Shown here one piece after another: positions 1 through 8,911 of a stretch of DNA of 64,000 nt. Each line of letters begins with the position of its first letter. Position 1 is the stretch's first letter. The notes under the pieces are model-generated. The model made no database searches. It saw nothing but the letters and a program-made list of their open reading frames with translations, and was not told where the DNA came from. Source of the stretch: Frankia casuarinae (GTDB lineage Bacteria; Actinomycetota; Actinomycetes; Frankiales; Frankiaceae); the NCBI RefSeq assembly GCF_000013345.1, contig NC_007777.1:2170001-2234000 (forward strand). The letters run 5' to 3'. The position numbers were made by a program, and so were the translations under genes.

Positions 1-235
1 CCGGGGCACGGGCAGGGGCGGTGTCGGCGACCAGCGTCAGGTTCTGGTCTGCGAGCAGGACCAGGTCGCACGGCCATGGCCGCCCGCAGCCCGCGCAGAC
101 GGCGCCGTGACGGACGTGGGTATCGAGCAGGCGGACCGCGGCGCCTCGAAGCCGCTCGAAGTCACGATCGAGCGGGTCGTGACCCTCGTTGTGCGGTGAC
201 CGGCTCACCGGGGCGCGGTGCAGCGTCGTGACCAT
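1..235 (-). CDS. Small CxxCGxxWPC-type protein, 5' part only (runs off the window)
   Basis: Reading the minus strand from an ATG at 235 gives 78 open codons to the window edge, so the 3' end is missing. The visible protein starts MVTTLHRAPVSR and carries the motif CAGCGRPWPCDLV at about residues 47-59. Short actinobacterial proteins with a C-x2-CG-x2-WPC centre are widespread and of unknown function; the spaced cysteines suggest a small metal-binding fold, which is inference. The start lies 40 nt after the stop of the upstream minus-strand gene, so it is probably the third gene of an operon with the kinase-fold protein and the DUF574 methyltransferase. Confidence 0.6.
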   Translation of the reverse strand, partial: MVTTLHRAPVSRSPHNEGHDPLDRDFERLRGAAVRLLDTHVRHGAVCAGCGRPWPCDLVLLADQNLTLVADTAPARAP

Positions 236-275
236 GAAGGTTCGCCTTCCGTGGGCGGGGTCCGCGACGGTGCAT

Positions 276-1514
276 TCAGCGCCGCGCGGTCGTCGTGGCC
301 CTCTCGACGTCGTCGTCGTCCGCCGGGCGGCCGGCGAGCGCGGCCAGGGTGGCGTTCAGCGCGGGCAGAGCGCCTCGCCGGCGCAGCTCACCGGTGAGGG
401 TCTTGACGTCGGCCAGCGCCGGCAGCGGACGAGCCGCCAGCTGGCCGATGGCCGGGTCGAGGGGCAGCGCGGCGGGCAGTGTCAGGGCGGCGACGACCGT
501 GTCGTAGACGGTGGCCGCCCAGGTCGTCATCACGAGGGTCAGCCAGCCGTTCCACTCGGCGCCATGGGCGGCCACCCGGCCAGCAAGGTACGCCTCGATA
601 CCCTCGACGAAGTCCGACCGCACCGTCGGTGGGCTGTCGAGGGCCAGCAGATGCAGGTGGCCAAGCAGGGTTCCGATGTCCGCGGGCTCTCCCCCCGGCC
701 CCAGGTCAGGGGACACCAGCACCGGGCGGGACGAGGTTTCCGGGTACAGCACGTGGCGTGGTGTGAGCCCGCCGAACGCGATCCCGGTTCGGGTGACCAG
801 CAACGGATCGAGCTGGGCGGCCAGCCGCGTGAGCCGTAGGGACAGGGTTCCCAGCAGCGCGCCCAGCTCGCCGGTCCCGGCTGGCTGCGCGGGAGCTGAA
901 TGAAGGTGATTCACCGAGTGGGCCAATGCCTGGGCGAGAATCCGAGGGTGCGTTCGCAGGGTCGTCGGCGCGGCCACCTGCCGCAGCTGCTCCGGTGGGT
1001 CGCGGTGCAGTTCACCCAGGTCGTCCATGAGCGTCGTCAGCAGGTGCGTGAGGGCCGCCGGGCGGTCCTGGAGCCTGCTGGTCAGGCTGGCGCCGGTCAC
1101 CCACGGGGCGAACATCACCCCGCGTACCGTGGCGATCGGGCCGGCGACCCGCAGACCGCTGTAGGCGACGAGGGCGGTGAGCTGTTCGGCTTCCCGGGCG
1201 GTCGCGTCCTCCTGGGCCGTCGCGTCCGCGTCGCCCGCCTCGTCGCTCAGCACGGCGGCGAGGTCGCCGCAGTCGCCGAGCACCACGCCAGTGAGCGGTG
1301 TGCCCGCGGGGCGCAGCGTCGCGCACAGCGTCTCGGGACCGACGTGCACCTGGCGCAGGATCGCGCTGCCAGCCGTGAGCGTCGGTCCGAACGTCGTCTC
1401 GGTCCGCGGCCACAGCGCGGCGGTCGCGGCGGCGATCCGTCCCTCGGCGTGCTCCACCAGCCGGCGGACGTCGGCCGCAGGCCAGCAGGTCGAGCAGCCC
1501 GGCGGCGGGCTCAT
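276..1514 (-). CDS. Phosphotransferase-fold protein with degenerate catalytic loop
   Basis: 412 residues. The C-terminal half contains FGGLTPRHVLY followed by VSPDLGPGGEPADIGTLLG, which lines up by eye with the catalytic loop (HGDxxxxN) and DFG-like loop of aminoglycoside/choline phosphotransferases, but the catalytic Asp position is Gly (FGGL). It therefore looks like a kinase-fold protein that may not phosphorylate anything. The substrate is unknown. Its ATG overlaps the TGA of the upstream methyltransferase gene (ATGA at 1511-1514), so the two are probably translationally coupled. Confidence 0.6.
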   Translation of the reverse strand: MSPPPGCSTCWPAADVRRLVEHAEGRIAAATAALWPRTETTFGPTLTAGSAILRQVHVGPETLCATLRPAGTPLTGVVLGDCGDLAAVLSDEAGDADATAQEDATAREAEQLTALVAYSGLRVAGPIATVRGVMFAPWVTGASLTSRLQDRPAALTHLLTTLMDDLGELHRDPPEQLRQVAAPTTLRTHPRILAQALAHSVNHLHSAPAQPAGTGELGALLGTLSLRLTRLAAQLDPLLVTRTGIAFGGLTPRHVLYPETSSRPVLVSPDLGPGGEPADIGTLLGHLHLLALDSPPTVRSDFVEGIEAYLAGRVAAHGAEWNGWLTLVMTTWAATVYDTVVAALTLPAALPLDPAIGQLAARPLPALADVKTLTGELRRRGALPALNATLAALAGRPADDDDVERATTTARR

Positions 1515-2314
1515 CGGATACGACCGACGCCGGCGTAGACCGGCAGCCGTCCGGCGGCCGTCGTCGCCCGGCGCTGCCGGTCGTCCTCCCAGCCCGGGAG
1601 CAGGACCACGCCGGGCTCGACCAGCTCGGTGCCGTCGAAGAACCCCGTCACCTGGTCCCGGTCGCGCAGCTGGAACGGCGCGGTCGTGCGCCGGTACACC
1701 TCGGCCGCGTCCGCGACGTCCCTGCCCTGCCCGTCGCCGGTGGCGTGGGTCAAGACCAGGTAACTGCCCGCCGGAAGGGCGTCGCGCAGAGAGGCGACCA
1801 GCCGTTGCGGGTCGGTGTCGTCGGGGAAGAAGTGCAGGATCGCCACGAGCAGGAGCCCGACCGGCTGGGACAGGTCCAGCAGGCCGGTGATCTCCGGGTG
1901 GGTCAGGATCTCCTCGGGCCGGGCCAAGTCGGCTTCCACCGCCAGCGCCTTTGGATTGGACGCGAGCAGGATCTGGCTGTGCGCGACCGCGACGGGGTCG
2001 TGGTCCACGTAGGCGACGCAGGCGTCCGGCGTGACCTGTTGGGCGACCTCGTGGACGTTGCCCATCGTCGGCATGCCGGAGCCAATGTCGAGGAACTGGC
2101 GAAGGCCGACCTCGCCGGCGAGAAAGCGGACTGCTTCACCGAGGAACAGACGGTTGACCCGGGTGGTGTCTCGGATCTGCGGCCACGTCTCGATGACCCG
2201 CGCCGCGGCTTCCCGATCGGCGGGGAAGTTGTGTGCCCCGCCGAGGAAGTAGTCGTAGACCCTGGCCACGTTCGGGCCCTCGGGCGCCGTTGGGGCGAAC
2301 GTCTCCGGCTCCAT
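1511..2314 (-). CDS. SAM-dependent methyltransferase, DUF574 / Methyltransf_19 family
   Basis: 267 residues. The N-terminal family signature VYDYFLGGAHNFPADREAA is at residues 19-37 and the SAM-binding loop FLDIGSGMP at 74-82, followed by an acidic strand end (YVDHDPVAV). Length fits the PF04672 family, which is abundant in actinomycetes; the substrates of most members are unknown. It is the first gene of a minus-strand set coupled by ATGA to the kinase-fold gene. A second member of the family lies at 6156-7028 on the other strand. Confidence 0.9.
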   Translation of the reverse strand: MEPETFAPTAPEGPNVARVYDYFLGGAHNFPADREAAARVIETWPQIRDTTRVNRLFLGEAVRFLAGEVGLRQFLDIGSGMPTMGNVHEVAQQVTPDACVAYVDHDPVAVAHSQILLASNPKALAVEADLARPEEILTHPEITGLLDLSQPVGLLLVAILHFFPDDTDPQRLVASLRDALPAGSYLVLTHATGDGQGRDVADAAEVYRRTTAPFQLRDRDQVTGFFDGTELVEPGVVLLPGWEDDRQRRATTAAGRLPVYAGVGRIR

Positions 2315-2930
2315 CAGGACCGCCCCCGCGACGATCGTCCTGCTCCGACGAGGGCGCCCCTCGGCGATCGGCGCGGCCGTCCCGGTCTGTCGTCCGGTCC
2401 GGGGCTGGCCCCGAGACGGGGGTTACAGGGCGTCGCGCAGTCGATCCTCATCATGGGGGCGGCCCTCACTGACCGTAGGCATAGGGGAACCGTTACACCA
2501 TCGTCCTGACGGCGACGGCCGGTCATTCCTGCGGCGACGAAGAAGCTGTTCGTCGAATCGAACCCCTGTTGACCTGGAGAAACTCTCATGGAGGCGGCCG
2601 TTGCTTCGAGCCAGCGGCGCCTCCTGGTACGCGAGATGTGATCGTCCGGTAACCAGGATCGTGTCGGCGGTCACACCGCCCGAGCGCGCCGACGCAGCGT
2701 GCCGGCCCCGCCCTGCGCCTGACTGCAACCGGCCGCGGTGGTGAACGCCCCGTGCTGCCGGTTCACGTGCACCGCGACAGTCGCCCAACTCGGCGAGACC
2801 ACGCGCGACGGCCAGGCACCGACCAGGCCACGCCGCGGGCGACGTGACCGTACGGCTACCGTGAGACGGACTGATTGCTTTTGCGGGCTCTCCGCCGGGA
2901 GAGCCTGTCGCCGGCGAGGGGATATCCCGG
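2315..2930. other. Divergent intergenic region, no gene seen
   Basis: 616 bp between two divergent genes. Open frames here are short or GC-driven shadows without recognisable protein features. It should hold the promoters of the DUF574 operon (left) and of the HTH-TPR gene (right); I could not assign specific boxes with confidence. Confidence 0.5.
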
Positions 2931-4460
2931 ATGTCCAGGCCCAAGGCCAGCCTGCGCGCCGAACAGGACGACCTGCGCAGTCGGATGCGGGATCGCGGGA
3001 TGACGCATCAGGAGATCGCCGCGGAGTTCGCCCGCCGCTACCGGTTTCGCCCTCGGGCGGCGCATCGGCATGCGTTCGGCTGGACGTTGACACAGGCCGC
3101 GGACCGGATCAACGCCTACGCCGCCGAACACGGGCTCGACCCCACGGGCAAAGCACCGATGACCGAGCCGAAGCTGAGCGAGCTGGAGAACTTCCCCCGG
3201 TCACGCGTGCGCCGGCTCATGCCCCAGACCCTGGCCCTGCTCGCCGGCGTCTACGGCACCGATGTTCACACCCTGCTCGACCTCGACGACCACGACCATC
3301 TCAGCCCCTCAGATCGGCTTCTCCTTACCAGCATGGGCGCCTCCGCGCCGGCCCCGGCCCCGTCTGCGCCGCCAAGTCGGGCCCTGGCCGGAACGCCGCC
3401 CCTGGCCCGATCCGCAGCCGACCGTTCGCGGGACCGACCGGCTCGCGGCCCGGCCTTCGATCTTGTGACCTGGCCTGTCCTGGCAGTGGGTCAGCACGAG
3501 CCGGTCGAGGAGCGTCTCCGCCATGTCCGCGACCAGCCCCGATCCGTGGATCTGGTGACGATCGCGCTCCTGCGCCAGCGGGTCGAAGACCTCGATGCCC
3601 AGTACGACCGCACGCCGCCGACAGAGCTGCTGCCCGAGGCAGGCCAGCTGCTCACTCTCGTGAGCTATCTGCGTTCCCAGACACCGACGATGCGGCTGCG
3701 CCGGGAACTGCTGACCGCGGAAGCCGAGGCGGCGATCCTGATGGGCCAGCTTGTCTGGGATGCCTCCCAGCGACGCGACCACCGCCAGGCCCACACCTAT
3801 CTGGACCGGGCCGCCGCCGCAGGCCGGGAGCTGCGCAATCCGATCGCGGAAGGACTCGCGCTGCTGCGCTCCACGATCGTCGCTCTGCACGGTGAGCGGG
3901 CCCCACAGACGGCGCTCGATCTCGCTCGCCGGTGCATGGCGGTGACCGAAGGCTCCAGCGACGTCCTCGCCGGGCTGGCCGCCCTGCACGCCGCCGAGGC
4001 GTACGCGATGCAACGCGACACCGCCGAGTGCGAACAGCTGCTCGGCCACGCCGAACACCTTCTGGGCAGGACCGACGCCGCGGACGAGGCGAGCTACCTG
4101 TACTCGCCCAGGCACATCCCCCGCATGGCCGGCTCCTGCTACCTCTTCCTCGGCCAGCCGAGGACGGCCGAGGAGCTCCTGGGACACGCCTACTCCCACC
4201 TTCACAACCCGGCCAAGGCCGACGCGATCGTCCTGGGGAACCTTGCGCTCGCCCAGATCCGCCAAGGCAAACCCGACGAGGCCGCGCACGCTTTCAGCCA
4301 GGCCCTCGATGTGGTCACCCGCACGCGGGGCGGCGGCGGTATCACGATGGCGTTCACGATCAGCCGGGAACTGGGGCCCTGGCGCCATGTGCCGGCCGTC
4401 CGCGACGCCTGCGACCGTCTCCTCGATGTCATGGCGCCCCCAGTCCCTACAACCCCATGA
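2931..4460 (+). CDS. HTH (XRE-like) transcriptional regulator with TPR-like C-terminal half
   Basis: 509 residues. The N-terminal 90 residues are basic and helical with an HTH-like segment (GMTHQEIAAEFARRYRFRP) followed by GWTLTQAADRINAYA; the C-terminal 300 residues are Ala/Leu-rich helical repeats (ALLRSTIVALHGERAPQTAL and similar) as in TPR regulators. Such proteins are common single-component regulators in actinomycetes, possibly peptide-responsive (inference). The ATG at 2931 follows GAGGGG by about 10 nt. The stop codon overlaps the next start (ATGA at 4457-4460), so it is coupled to the cyclo-ligase-like gene. Confidence 0.8.
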   Translation: MSRPKASLRAEQDDLRSRMRDRGMTHQEIAAEFARRYRFRPRAAHRHAFGWTLTQAADRINAYAAEHGLDPTGKAPMTEPKLSELENFPRSRVRRLMPQTLALLAGVYGTDVHTLLDLDDHDHLSPSDRLLLTSMGASAPAPAPSAPPSRALAGTPPLARSAADRSRDRPARGPAFDLVTWPVLAVGQHEPVEERLRHVRDQPRSVDLVTIALLRQRVEDLDAQYDRTPPTELLPEAGQLLTLVSYLRSQTPTMRLRRELLTAEAEAAILMGQLVWDASQRRDHRQAHTYLDRAAAAGRELRNPIAEGLALLRSTIVALHGERAPQTALDLARRCMAVTEGSSDVLAGLAALHAAEAYAMQRDTAECEQLLGHAEHLLGRTDAADEASYLYSPRHIPRMAGSCYLFLGQPRTAEELLGHAYSHLHNPAKADAIVLGNLALAQIRQGKPDEAAHAFSQALDVVTRTRGGGGITMAFTISRELGPWRHVPAVRDACDRLLDVMAPPVPTTP

Positions 4461-5245
4461 ACCGCGACGTCCACGACGCCAAACAGCAGGTCCGCGACCG
4501 GATCTGGGCCCTTCTGGAAGGCGAACAGGCCGCGCCACCGGGCGTCCATGGGTATATCCCCGCGTTCACCGGCGCCGAGGTCGCCGCCACGCGGCTGGCC
4601 GCCCTACCCGCGTGGACCTCGGCGCACGTCGTGAAGGCTGTGCCCGATCGGGCGCAGCAACCCGTCCGCGCCCACGCGCTGCGCGACGGCAAGACCGTCT
4701 ACATGGCCGTGCCCAGACTGGCCGAGCCGCTGCCGTTCTACCGTCTCGACCCCGCCGTGCTGCCCCTGCCTCCCGAGCAGGCCGCCGACCGGCACGTCGC
4801 CGCCACCATCGCCGACCCGGTCGGCGTGGACGACATGGACCCCGTCGACATCGTCGTGTGCGGCAGCGTCGCGGTCAACCGAGCCGGCGTTCGGCTCGGG
4901 AAAGGCGCCGGCTACTCCGACCTCGAATTCGCGCTTCTCCAGGAAGCCGGGCTCATCCAGTCCACCACCATCATCGTCACCACGGTCCATGACCTTCAGG
5001 TCGTCGATGACGACCTCCCGGAAACCCGCCACGATTTCAGCGTCGACCTCATCGTCACCCCCACCCGCACCATCACCTGCGGGCCACCCCACCGCCCGGA
5101 GGGCCTCTACTGGCAGGATCTCGACGACGTCACCGTCAGCACGATCCCCGTCCTCGCCGCCCGACGAGCGGCCTGGCTGCGGTTCCCGGGGACTCCTACA
5201 GCGCCCGAGAACAATCAACCTCGTCGCCGCGCCGACGAACACTGA
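4457..5245 (+). CDS. 5-formyltetrahydrofolate cyclo-ligase-like protein
   Basis: 262 residues. The region DIVVCGSVAVNRAGVRLG followed by KGAGYSDLE (K149-E156) matches the nucleotide/folate-binding loop of the 5-FTHF cyclo-ligase fold. The N-terminus (WALLEGEQAAPPGVHGYIPA) resembles the MTHFSD-like subgroup rather than the canonical housekeeping enzyme, so the real substrate is uncertain. It is longer than canonical cyclo-ligase (about 190-200 residues). Start chosen at 4457 because it forms an ATGA overlap with the upstream regulator; longer upstream frames are shadows of that regulator. Confidence 0.8.
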   Translation: MNRDVHDAKQQVRDRIWALLEGEQAAPPGVHGYIPAFTGAEVAATRLAALPAWTSAHVVKAVPDRAQQPVRAHALRDGKTVYMAVPRLAEPLPFYRLDPAVLPLPPEQAADRHVAATIADPVGVDDMDPVDIVVCGSVAVNRAGVRLGKGAGYSDLEFALLQEAGLIQSTTIIVTTVHDLQVVDDDLPETRHDFSVDLIVTPTRTITCGPPHRPEGLYWQDLDDVTVSTIPVLAARRAAWLRFPGTPTAPENNQPRRRADEH

Positions 5246-5845
5246 CCCGCACGACACAATATTGCTGTTCAGCGTTCTTATTTGGCGCACGCACCGTGCG
5301 CTCTCCCCGGTGGCCGCTAGGCCCAGAGCATGCACCAACGTGGCCTATCTCGATCTTCGCAGGTCGGCGGTCTCGGGCGGCTAGGCCGCCGCGCCTCGTC
5401 GCGGAGTCTCAGGACACGGGCATGCCGGTGGGCGCGCCGCACCGCGCGGGATGCGTCCCTCGCGCGGGAGCGTTTCGCGCCAATCGGTGTGAAGAGGATG
5501 CGGCTCACCGACGGTCTCGGTGCAGGTCAGGCAGGGCGCGCGACCCCGAATCACCTCTTCGCTCCTCGGGGAATGACTCGCGCCCGGCTCCTTGAAACGC
5601 TAGCCCGCGTTCCGCCAGCCATCGAGCCGTGCCAGCGCTGGCACCCGACCGAGCCCACGACGATCAGCCCACTACCGACGCCATGGTCGGCTGCCACGCG
5701 GCCATCGACAGCGAGGCGTGACACAACGCAACGCTCGCAACAGCGCCAGTCCTTTGCTTCCAAATCCATCACCGTCACGAGCGTTATCAACCAGCCCGTC
5801 CAATCCGGCGACCACAACCGGGGGCGGACCCGGAAGGGAGTCCGA
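5246..5845 (+). other. Intergenic region with one 16-bp palindrome, no gene seen
   Basis: 600 bp without a convincing gene. A perfect palindrome GTGCCAGCGCTGGCAC lies at 5629-5644 and could be an operator, but nothing ties it to a regulator. Confidence 0.4.
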
Positions 5846-6007
5846 GTGTCCGACAGCACCTCCAGCTACGAGGGTTACTGCCTCAAATGCAAGGAGAAAC
5901 GCCACTACACCGGCGAGGTCCGGATCAGCGAGTCCCGCCGGCGGATGGCCCGAGGCTCATGCCCTGTCTGCGGCTCGACGATCAACCGCATCCTCGGCAA
6001 AGCGTGA
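5846..6007 (+). CDS. DUF5679-type small zinc-ribbon protein
   Basis: 53 residues from a GTG at 5846. CLKCKEKR near the N-terminus and CPVCGSTINRI near the C-terminus give the two Cx2C knuckles of the DUF5679 family (small actinobacterial proteins, unknown function). The Shine-Dalgarno GGAAGGGAG ends 5 nt before the GTG, which decides this start; longer upstream versions lack family similarity. Likely single-gene transcript. Confidence 0.85.
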   Translation: MSDSTSSYEGYCLKCKEKRHYTGEVRISESRRRMARGSCPVCGSTINRILGKA

Positions 6008-6155
6008 CCCGCGCCAGGCATGTCCACCGTCGCCCGCCCCGCCGTTGACAAGGTCCGGTGGGGCAGGCGGACCTCCACGCAGCGCACCACCGTCTGCGGA
6101 TCGTCGAAACCTTGCATGGACACAAGAAAAGCCCAAAGACTAGGGAACAGCGGAA

Positions 6156-7028
6156 GTGGCGTCAGTGACGGACGAGGACAGCACGGTCGGCGGCTGGAAC
6201 TTTCAATCAGCGGCCAAGGAGACAGCTGCGACGACGGATCTCCGCACCGATGCACCCAACTCTGCGCGCATGTACGATTACTATTTGGGCGGTAAGGACA
6301 ATTTTCCCGCCGACCGGGAAGCCGCCGAGCAGGTGCTGGCAGCATTTCCCCAGGCGTGGACGGTGGCCCATGAGAACCGGGGTTTTCTGCGGCGGGCGAC
6401 GCGGTTCCTCGCCGCCGAGGCGGGGATACGCCAGTTTTTGGATATCGGCACTGGCATCCCGACCAGCCCGAACCTGCATGAGATAGCGCAGTCGGTAGCC
6501 CCCGATACCCGGGTCGTCTATGCGGACAATGATCCCGTCGTCCTGGCGCATGCCCGTGCCCTGCTGACCACCAGTCCGGAAGGCGCCACCGCCTACCTCG
6601 ATGCCGACCTTCGGGACCCGGAGAAGATCCTTGGCTCGGCGGAGGTACGTGCCACTGTGGACCTGAGCCGGCAGGTCGGGCTGTCACTGATCGCGATCTT
6701 GCACTTCCTGCTCGACGACCACGACCCCTACGGCATCGTGAAGACGCTGCTGGACGCACTACCCGCTGGTAGCTTTCTGGCGCTCACGCACGCCACCGCC
6801 GACTTCGCGCCCGCCGAGGCGGACCGGGCCGCTGCCATCTACCGGGACCGCGGTATCCCTGCCCAGGCCCGCAGCCGAGCCGAGGTCGAGCGATTCTTCA
6901 CGGGCCTTGATCTGGTCGATCCCGGGGTCGTCGTCGCACACCGCTGGCACCCCGACGCCCCCAACACCGCCGGTGATCCAACGGACGCGGAGGTGTCCTG
7001 CTACGCGGCCATCGCGCGCAAGCCGTAG
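6156..7028 (+). CDS. SAM-dependent methyltransferase, DUF574 / Methyltransf_19 family (second copy)
   Basis: 290 residues from GTG 6156; GTG 6165 in the same frame is an equally plausible start (GGAAG 8 nt upstream). Family signature ARMYDYYLGGKDNFPADREAA and SAM loop FLDIGTGIPT are both intact, then YADNDPVVL. Clearly homologous to the protein at 1511-2314 but diverged, so not a recent duplication. It is followed 48 nt downstream by the SpaB_C-domain gene in the same direction, suggesting an operon. Confidence 0.9.
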   Translation: MASVTDEDSTVGGWNFQSAAKETAATTDLRTDAPNSARMYDYYLGGKDNFPADREAAEQVLAAFPQAWTVAHENRGFLRRATRFLAAEAGIRQFLDIGTGIPTSPNLHEIAQSVAPDTRVVYADNDPVVLAHARALLTTSPEGATAYLDADLRDPEKILGSAEVRATVDLSRQVGLSLIAILHFLLDDHDPYGIVKTLLDALPAGSFLALTHATADFAPAEADRAAAIYRDRGIPAQARSRAEVERFFTGLDLVDPGVVVAHRWHPDAPNTAGDPTDAEVSCYAAIARKP

Positions 7029-7076
7029 GCCATCCGAACTGCGTCCGGTTCCAGGCGTGCCCACAGGGGATGACAG

Positions 7077-8006
7077 ATGACAACGGCGAAACCGGCGACG
7101 ACGCCTGCTGGCCAGGTCGCGGAGGCGGTGCGGGCCGTCCTCGCCGGAGAGGCTCTCCCCGAGGTCGCCGCCCGAACCGGTCTGTCGGCCGTGGATCTGC
7201 AAGCCGCCCTCGCGACTTACCACGCAGGCGGCAAAAGGGCGGTCGAGGCGCGATCCGCGGGCCGCTGGTACACCGTCCGCGTCGTCTTCGGCGACCGGAC
7301 GCAGGCCGAGACGACGATGTCGACCATCGTGGCCCCGGTGCTCGACACGCTGTGCGCGAGTCGTCGGTCGGTCGGGTGGTGGTTTCGGCGGGAGCCTCGT
7401 GCCTGGCGGATCTACCTGCATAATCCCGACCTCGCCGCCGCTGGCCAGGCGATCCGTCGGCTGGGACGAACCGGAACTGTCGCCGCGACCGTTCCGGAGC
7501 CCTACGAACTGGACCCGCAGCCCTTCGGCGGACTTACCGGCGCCGCCATCGCCCAGGATCTCTTCGTCGTTGAGAGCCGAGCCGTCCTCGGCTACGCCCG
7601 CCTGGCCGATCCGCCGCTCGGCCGCCGCGAGCTGTCCGTCGCCGTCCTGGACACCCTGATGATCGCCGCCGGACTCGCCTGGCCCGCCCGCGGCGACGTC
7701 TACACCCGCCTCGCCGCGACCCATCCCAACGTCGACCCGACCGGCGCGCGCCGCCTCGGCGCGGAACTGCTCGCATCCCTGACCGACCCAGCCTCCGACC
7801 TGGCATTTGCGTCCGCCGCAGCGTGGACGGACGGCTGCGCCGACGCAGGCGAACGGCTCGCCGACGCCGCCGACAACAACCTGCTGACCCGCGGACTCGT
7901 TGATGTCCTGGCCACCATCGTCAACGCCCACTGGAACCGTCTCGGGGTGCCCGCAGCCACCCGGGCCGCATTCGCCCACGCGGTGACGCACCTCTACTCT
8001 CCTTAG
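7077..8006 (+). CDS. Stand-alone thiopeptide-type (SpaB_C) protein with N-terminal HTH-like segment
   Basis: 309 residues. From about residue 62 the protein matches the 'thiopeptide-type bacteriocin biosynthesis' domain (TIGR03891/PF14028, the C-terminal elimination domain of LanB dehydratases): GRWYTVRVVFG at the start, then an FVVESRAVLGYAR segment with Arg168, and NAHWNRLGV with His285 in the place of the catalytic His of the elimination domain. Residues 12-60 (AVRAVLAGEALPEVAARTGL and following) look like a helix-turn-helix. No glutamylation domain, cyclase or precursor peptide is visible nearby, so a role in RiPP tailoring is possible but unproven. AGGGGA lies 8 nt before the ATG. Downstream of a DUF574 methyltransferase. 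Confidence 0.8.
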   Translation: MTTAKPATTPAGQVAEAVRAVLAGEALPEVAARTGLSAVDLQAALATYHAGGKRAVEARSAGRWYTVRVVFGDRTQAETTMSTIVAPVLDTLCASRRSVGWWFRREPRAWRIYLHNPDLAAAGQAIRRLGRTGTVAATVPEPYELDPQPFGGLTGAAIAQDLFVVESRAVLGYARLADPPLGRRELSVAVLDTLMIAAGLAWPARGDVYTRLAATHPNVDPTGARRLGAELLASLTDPASDLAFASAAAWTDGCADAGERLADAADNNLLTRGLVDVLATIVNAHWNRLGVPAATRAAFAHAVTHLYSP

Positions 8007-8296
8007 GGATGTCGCCACCGAGATTGCCGATCGGTGGCGATTTGGCCACCGGAACGGATCGCGTCGCCAGAGTCGACAGGGCGAACGTCGAGGACCGCGC
8101 GAACCTGCGCCACCGTGCCACGAACGGACTGGTGTTTCCTGGACAAACGCCTCGCCGACCTCGAAGCGCAACTCCTCGGCTCCCACCGCGAGCCCCGCGA
8201 ACGGACGCTGCGGGACGGGTGAGTGGACGACGAACCCCGCCTATCCTGCGGCGGGCGGTGCCGATCACCGGCCGCGATCTCTCACGCGGGTATGGA

Positions 8297-8911
8297 TCAG
8301 GGCGCGAGCGTCCGTCCCCACAGGATGAGGCCGCCGGTGACCAGCCCGTCCTCCCGCGCGGTGGCCAGCTCGGTTGCGCGCCGCTGTTCGGCGTCGGGAT
8401 CGCCGGAGGGGATGCGCAGGCCCAGGTGTGGGCCGTGTAGCACCAGAACCTCGCCGTAGTGGCGGGCCGCGGTGATCCAGTCGGCGGGGAGAGTGCACAA
8501 CGCGTACACGAACAGGTTGCCGTCGGGCTGTTGGAGTTGGAGCCCACCGCCGTCGCGGGGCCATTCCCCGAGCAGCCATCCGTCCAGGTTGGGCAGTCGG
8601 TGCACGCCGAGGGGGCCGATGCGCTGCATGCCCTGTGCCAGCGCGAGTTCGGTCCACACCTCCTGTCGTGGCGTCGGGTTGTCGGGGTGGGTCCACAGCG
8701 CCTGGTGGCGTTCGATCAGGGCGACCGGGACTTGCGGCAGGTCGGGGCTGAACCGGGGGATGCCGAGGTCGTCTCGATCGAGGGCGGCGTGCCCGAAGCC
8801 CAGGGCAGGATCATCGAGGTAGGTGGGCCGGCCGAGGGCGGAGAAGTCGGCCAGGATTTCGTCGAGCTGCCGGTCGTTGATCTCCATGGGTCTCCCGTCG
8901 GGTTCGGTCAT
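8297..8911 (-). CDS. Hypothetical protein
   Basis: About 204 residues if started at the ATG at 8911, which overlaps the TGA of the upstream gene (ATGA, 8908-8911). A second ATG at 8887 has GGGAG 4 nt upstream. I recognise no family. The protein is soluble, acidic to neutral, with a Trp/Pro-rich middle (GWLLGEWPRDGGGLQLQQPD). Downstream partner of the Ymh-type gene. Confidence 0.6.
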   Translation of the reverse strand: MTEPDGRPMEINDRQLDEILADFSALGRPTYLDDPALGFGHAALDRDDLGIPRFSPDLPQVPVALIERHQALWTHPDNPTPRQEVWTELALAQGMQRIGPLGVHRLPNLDGWLLGEWPRDGGGLQLQQPDGNLFVYALCTLPADWITAARHYGEVLVLHGPHLGLRIPSGDPDAEQRRATELATAREDGLVTGGLILWGRTLAP

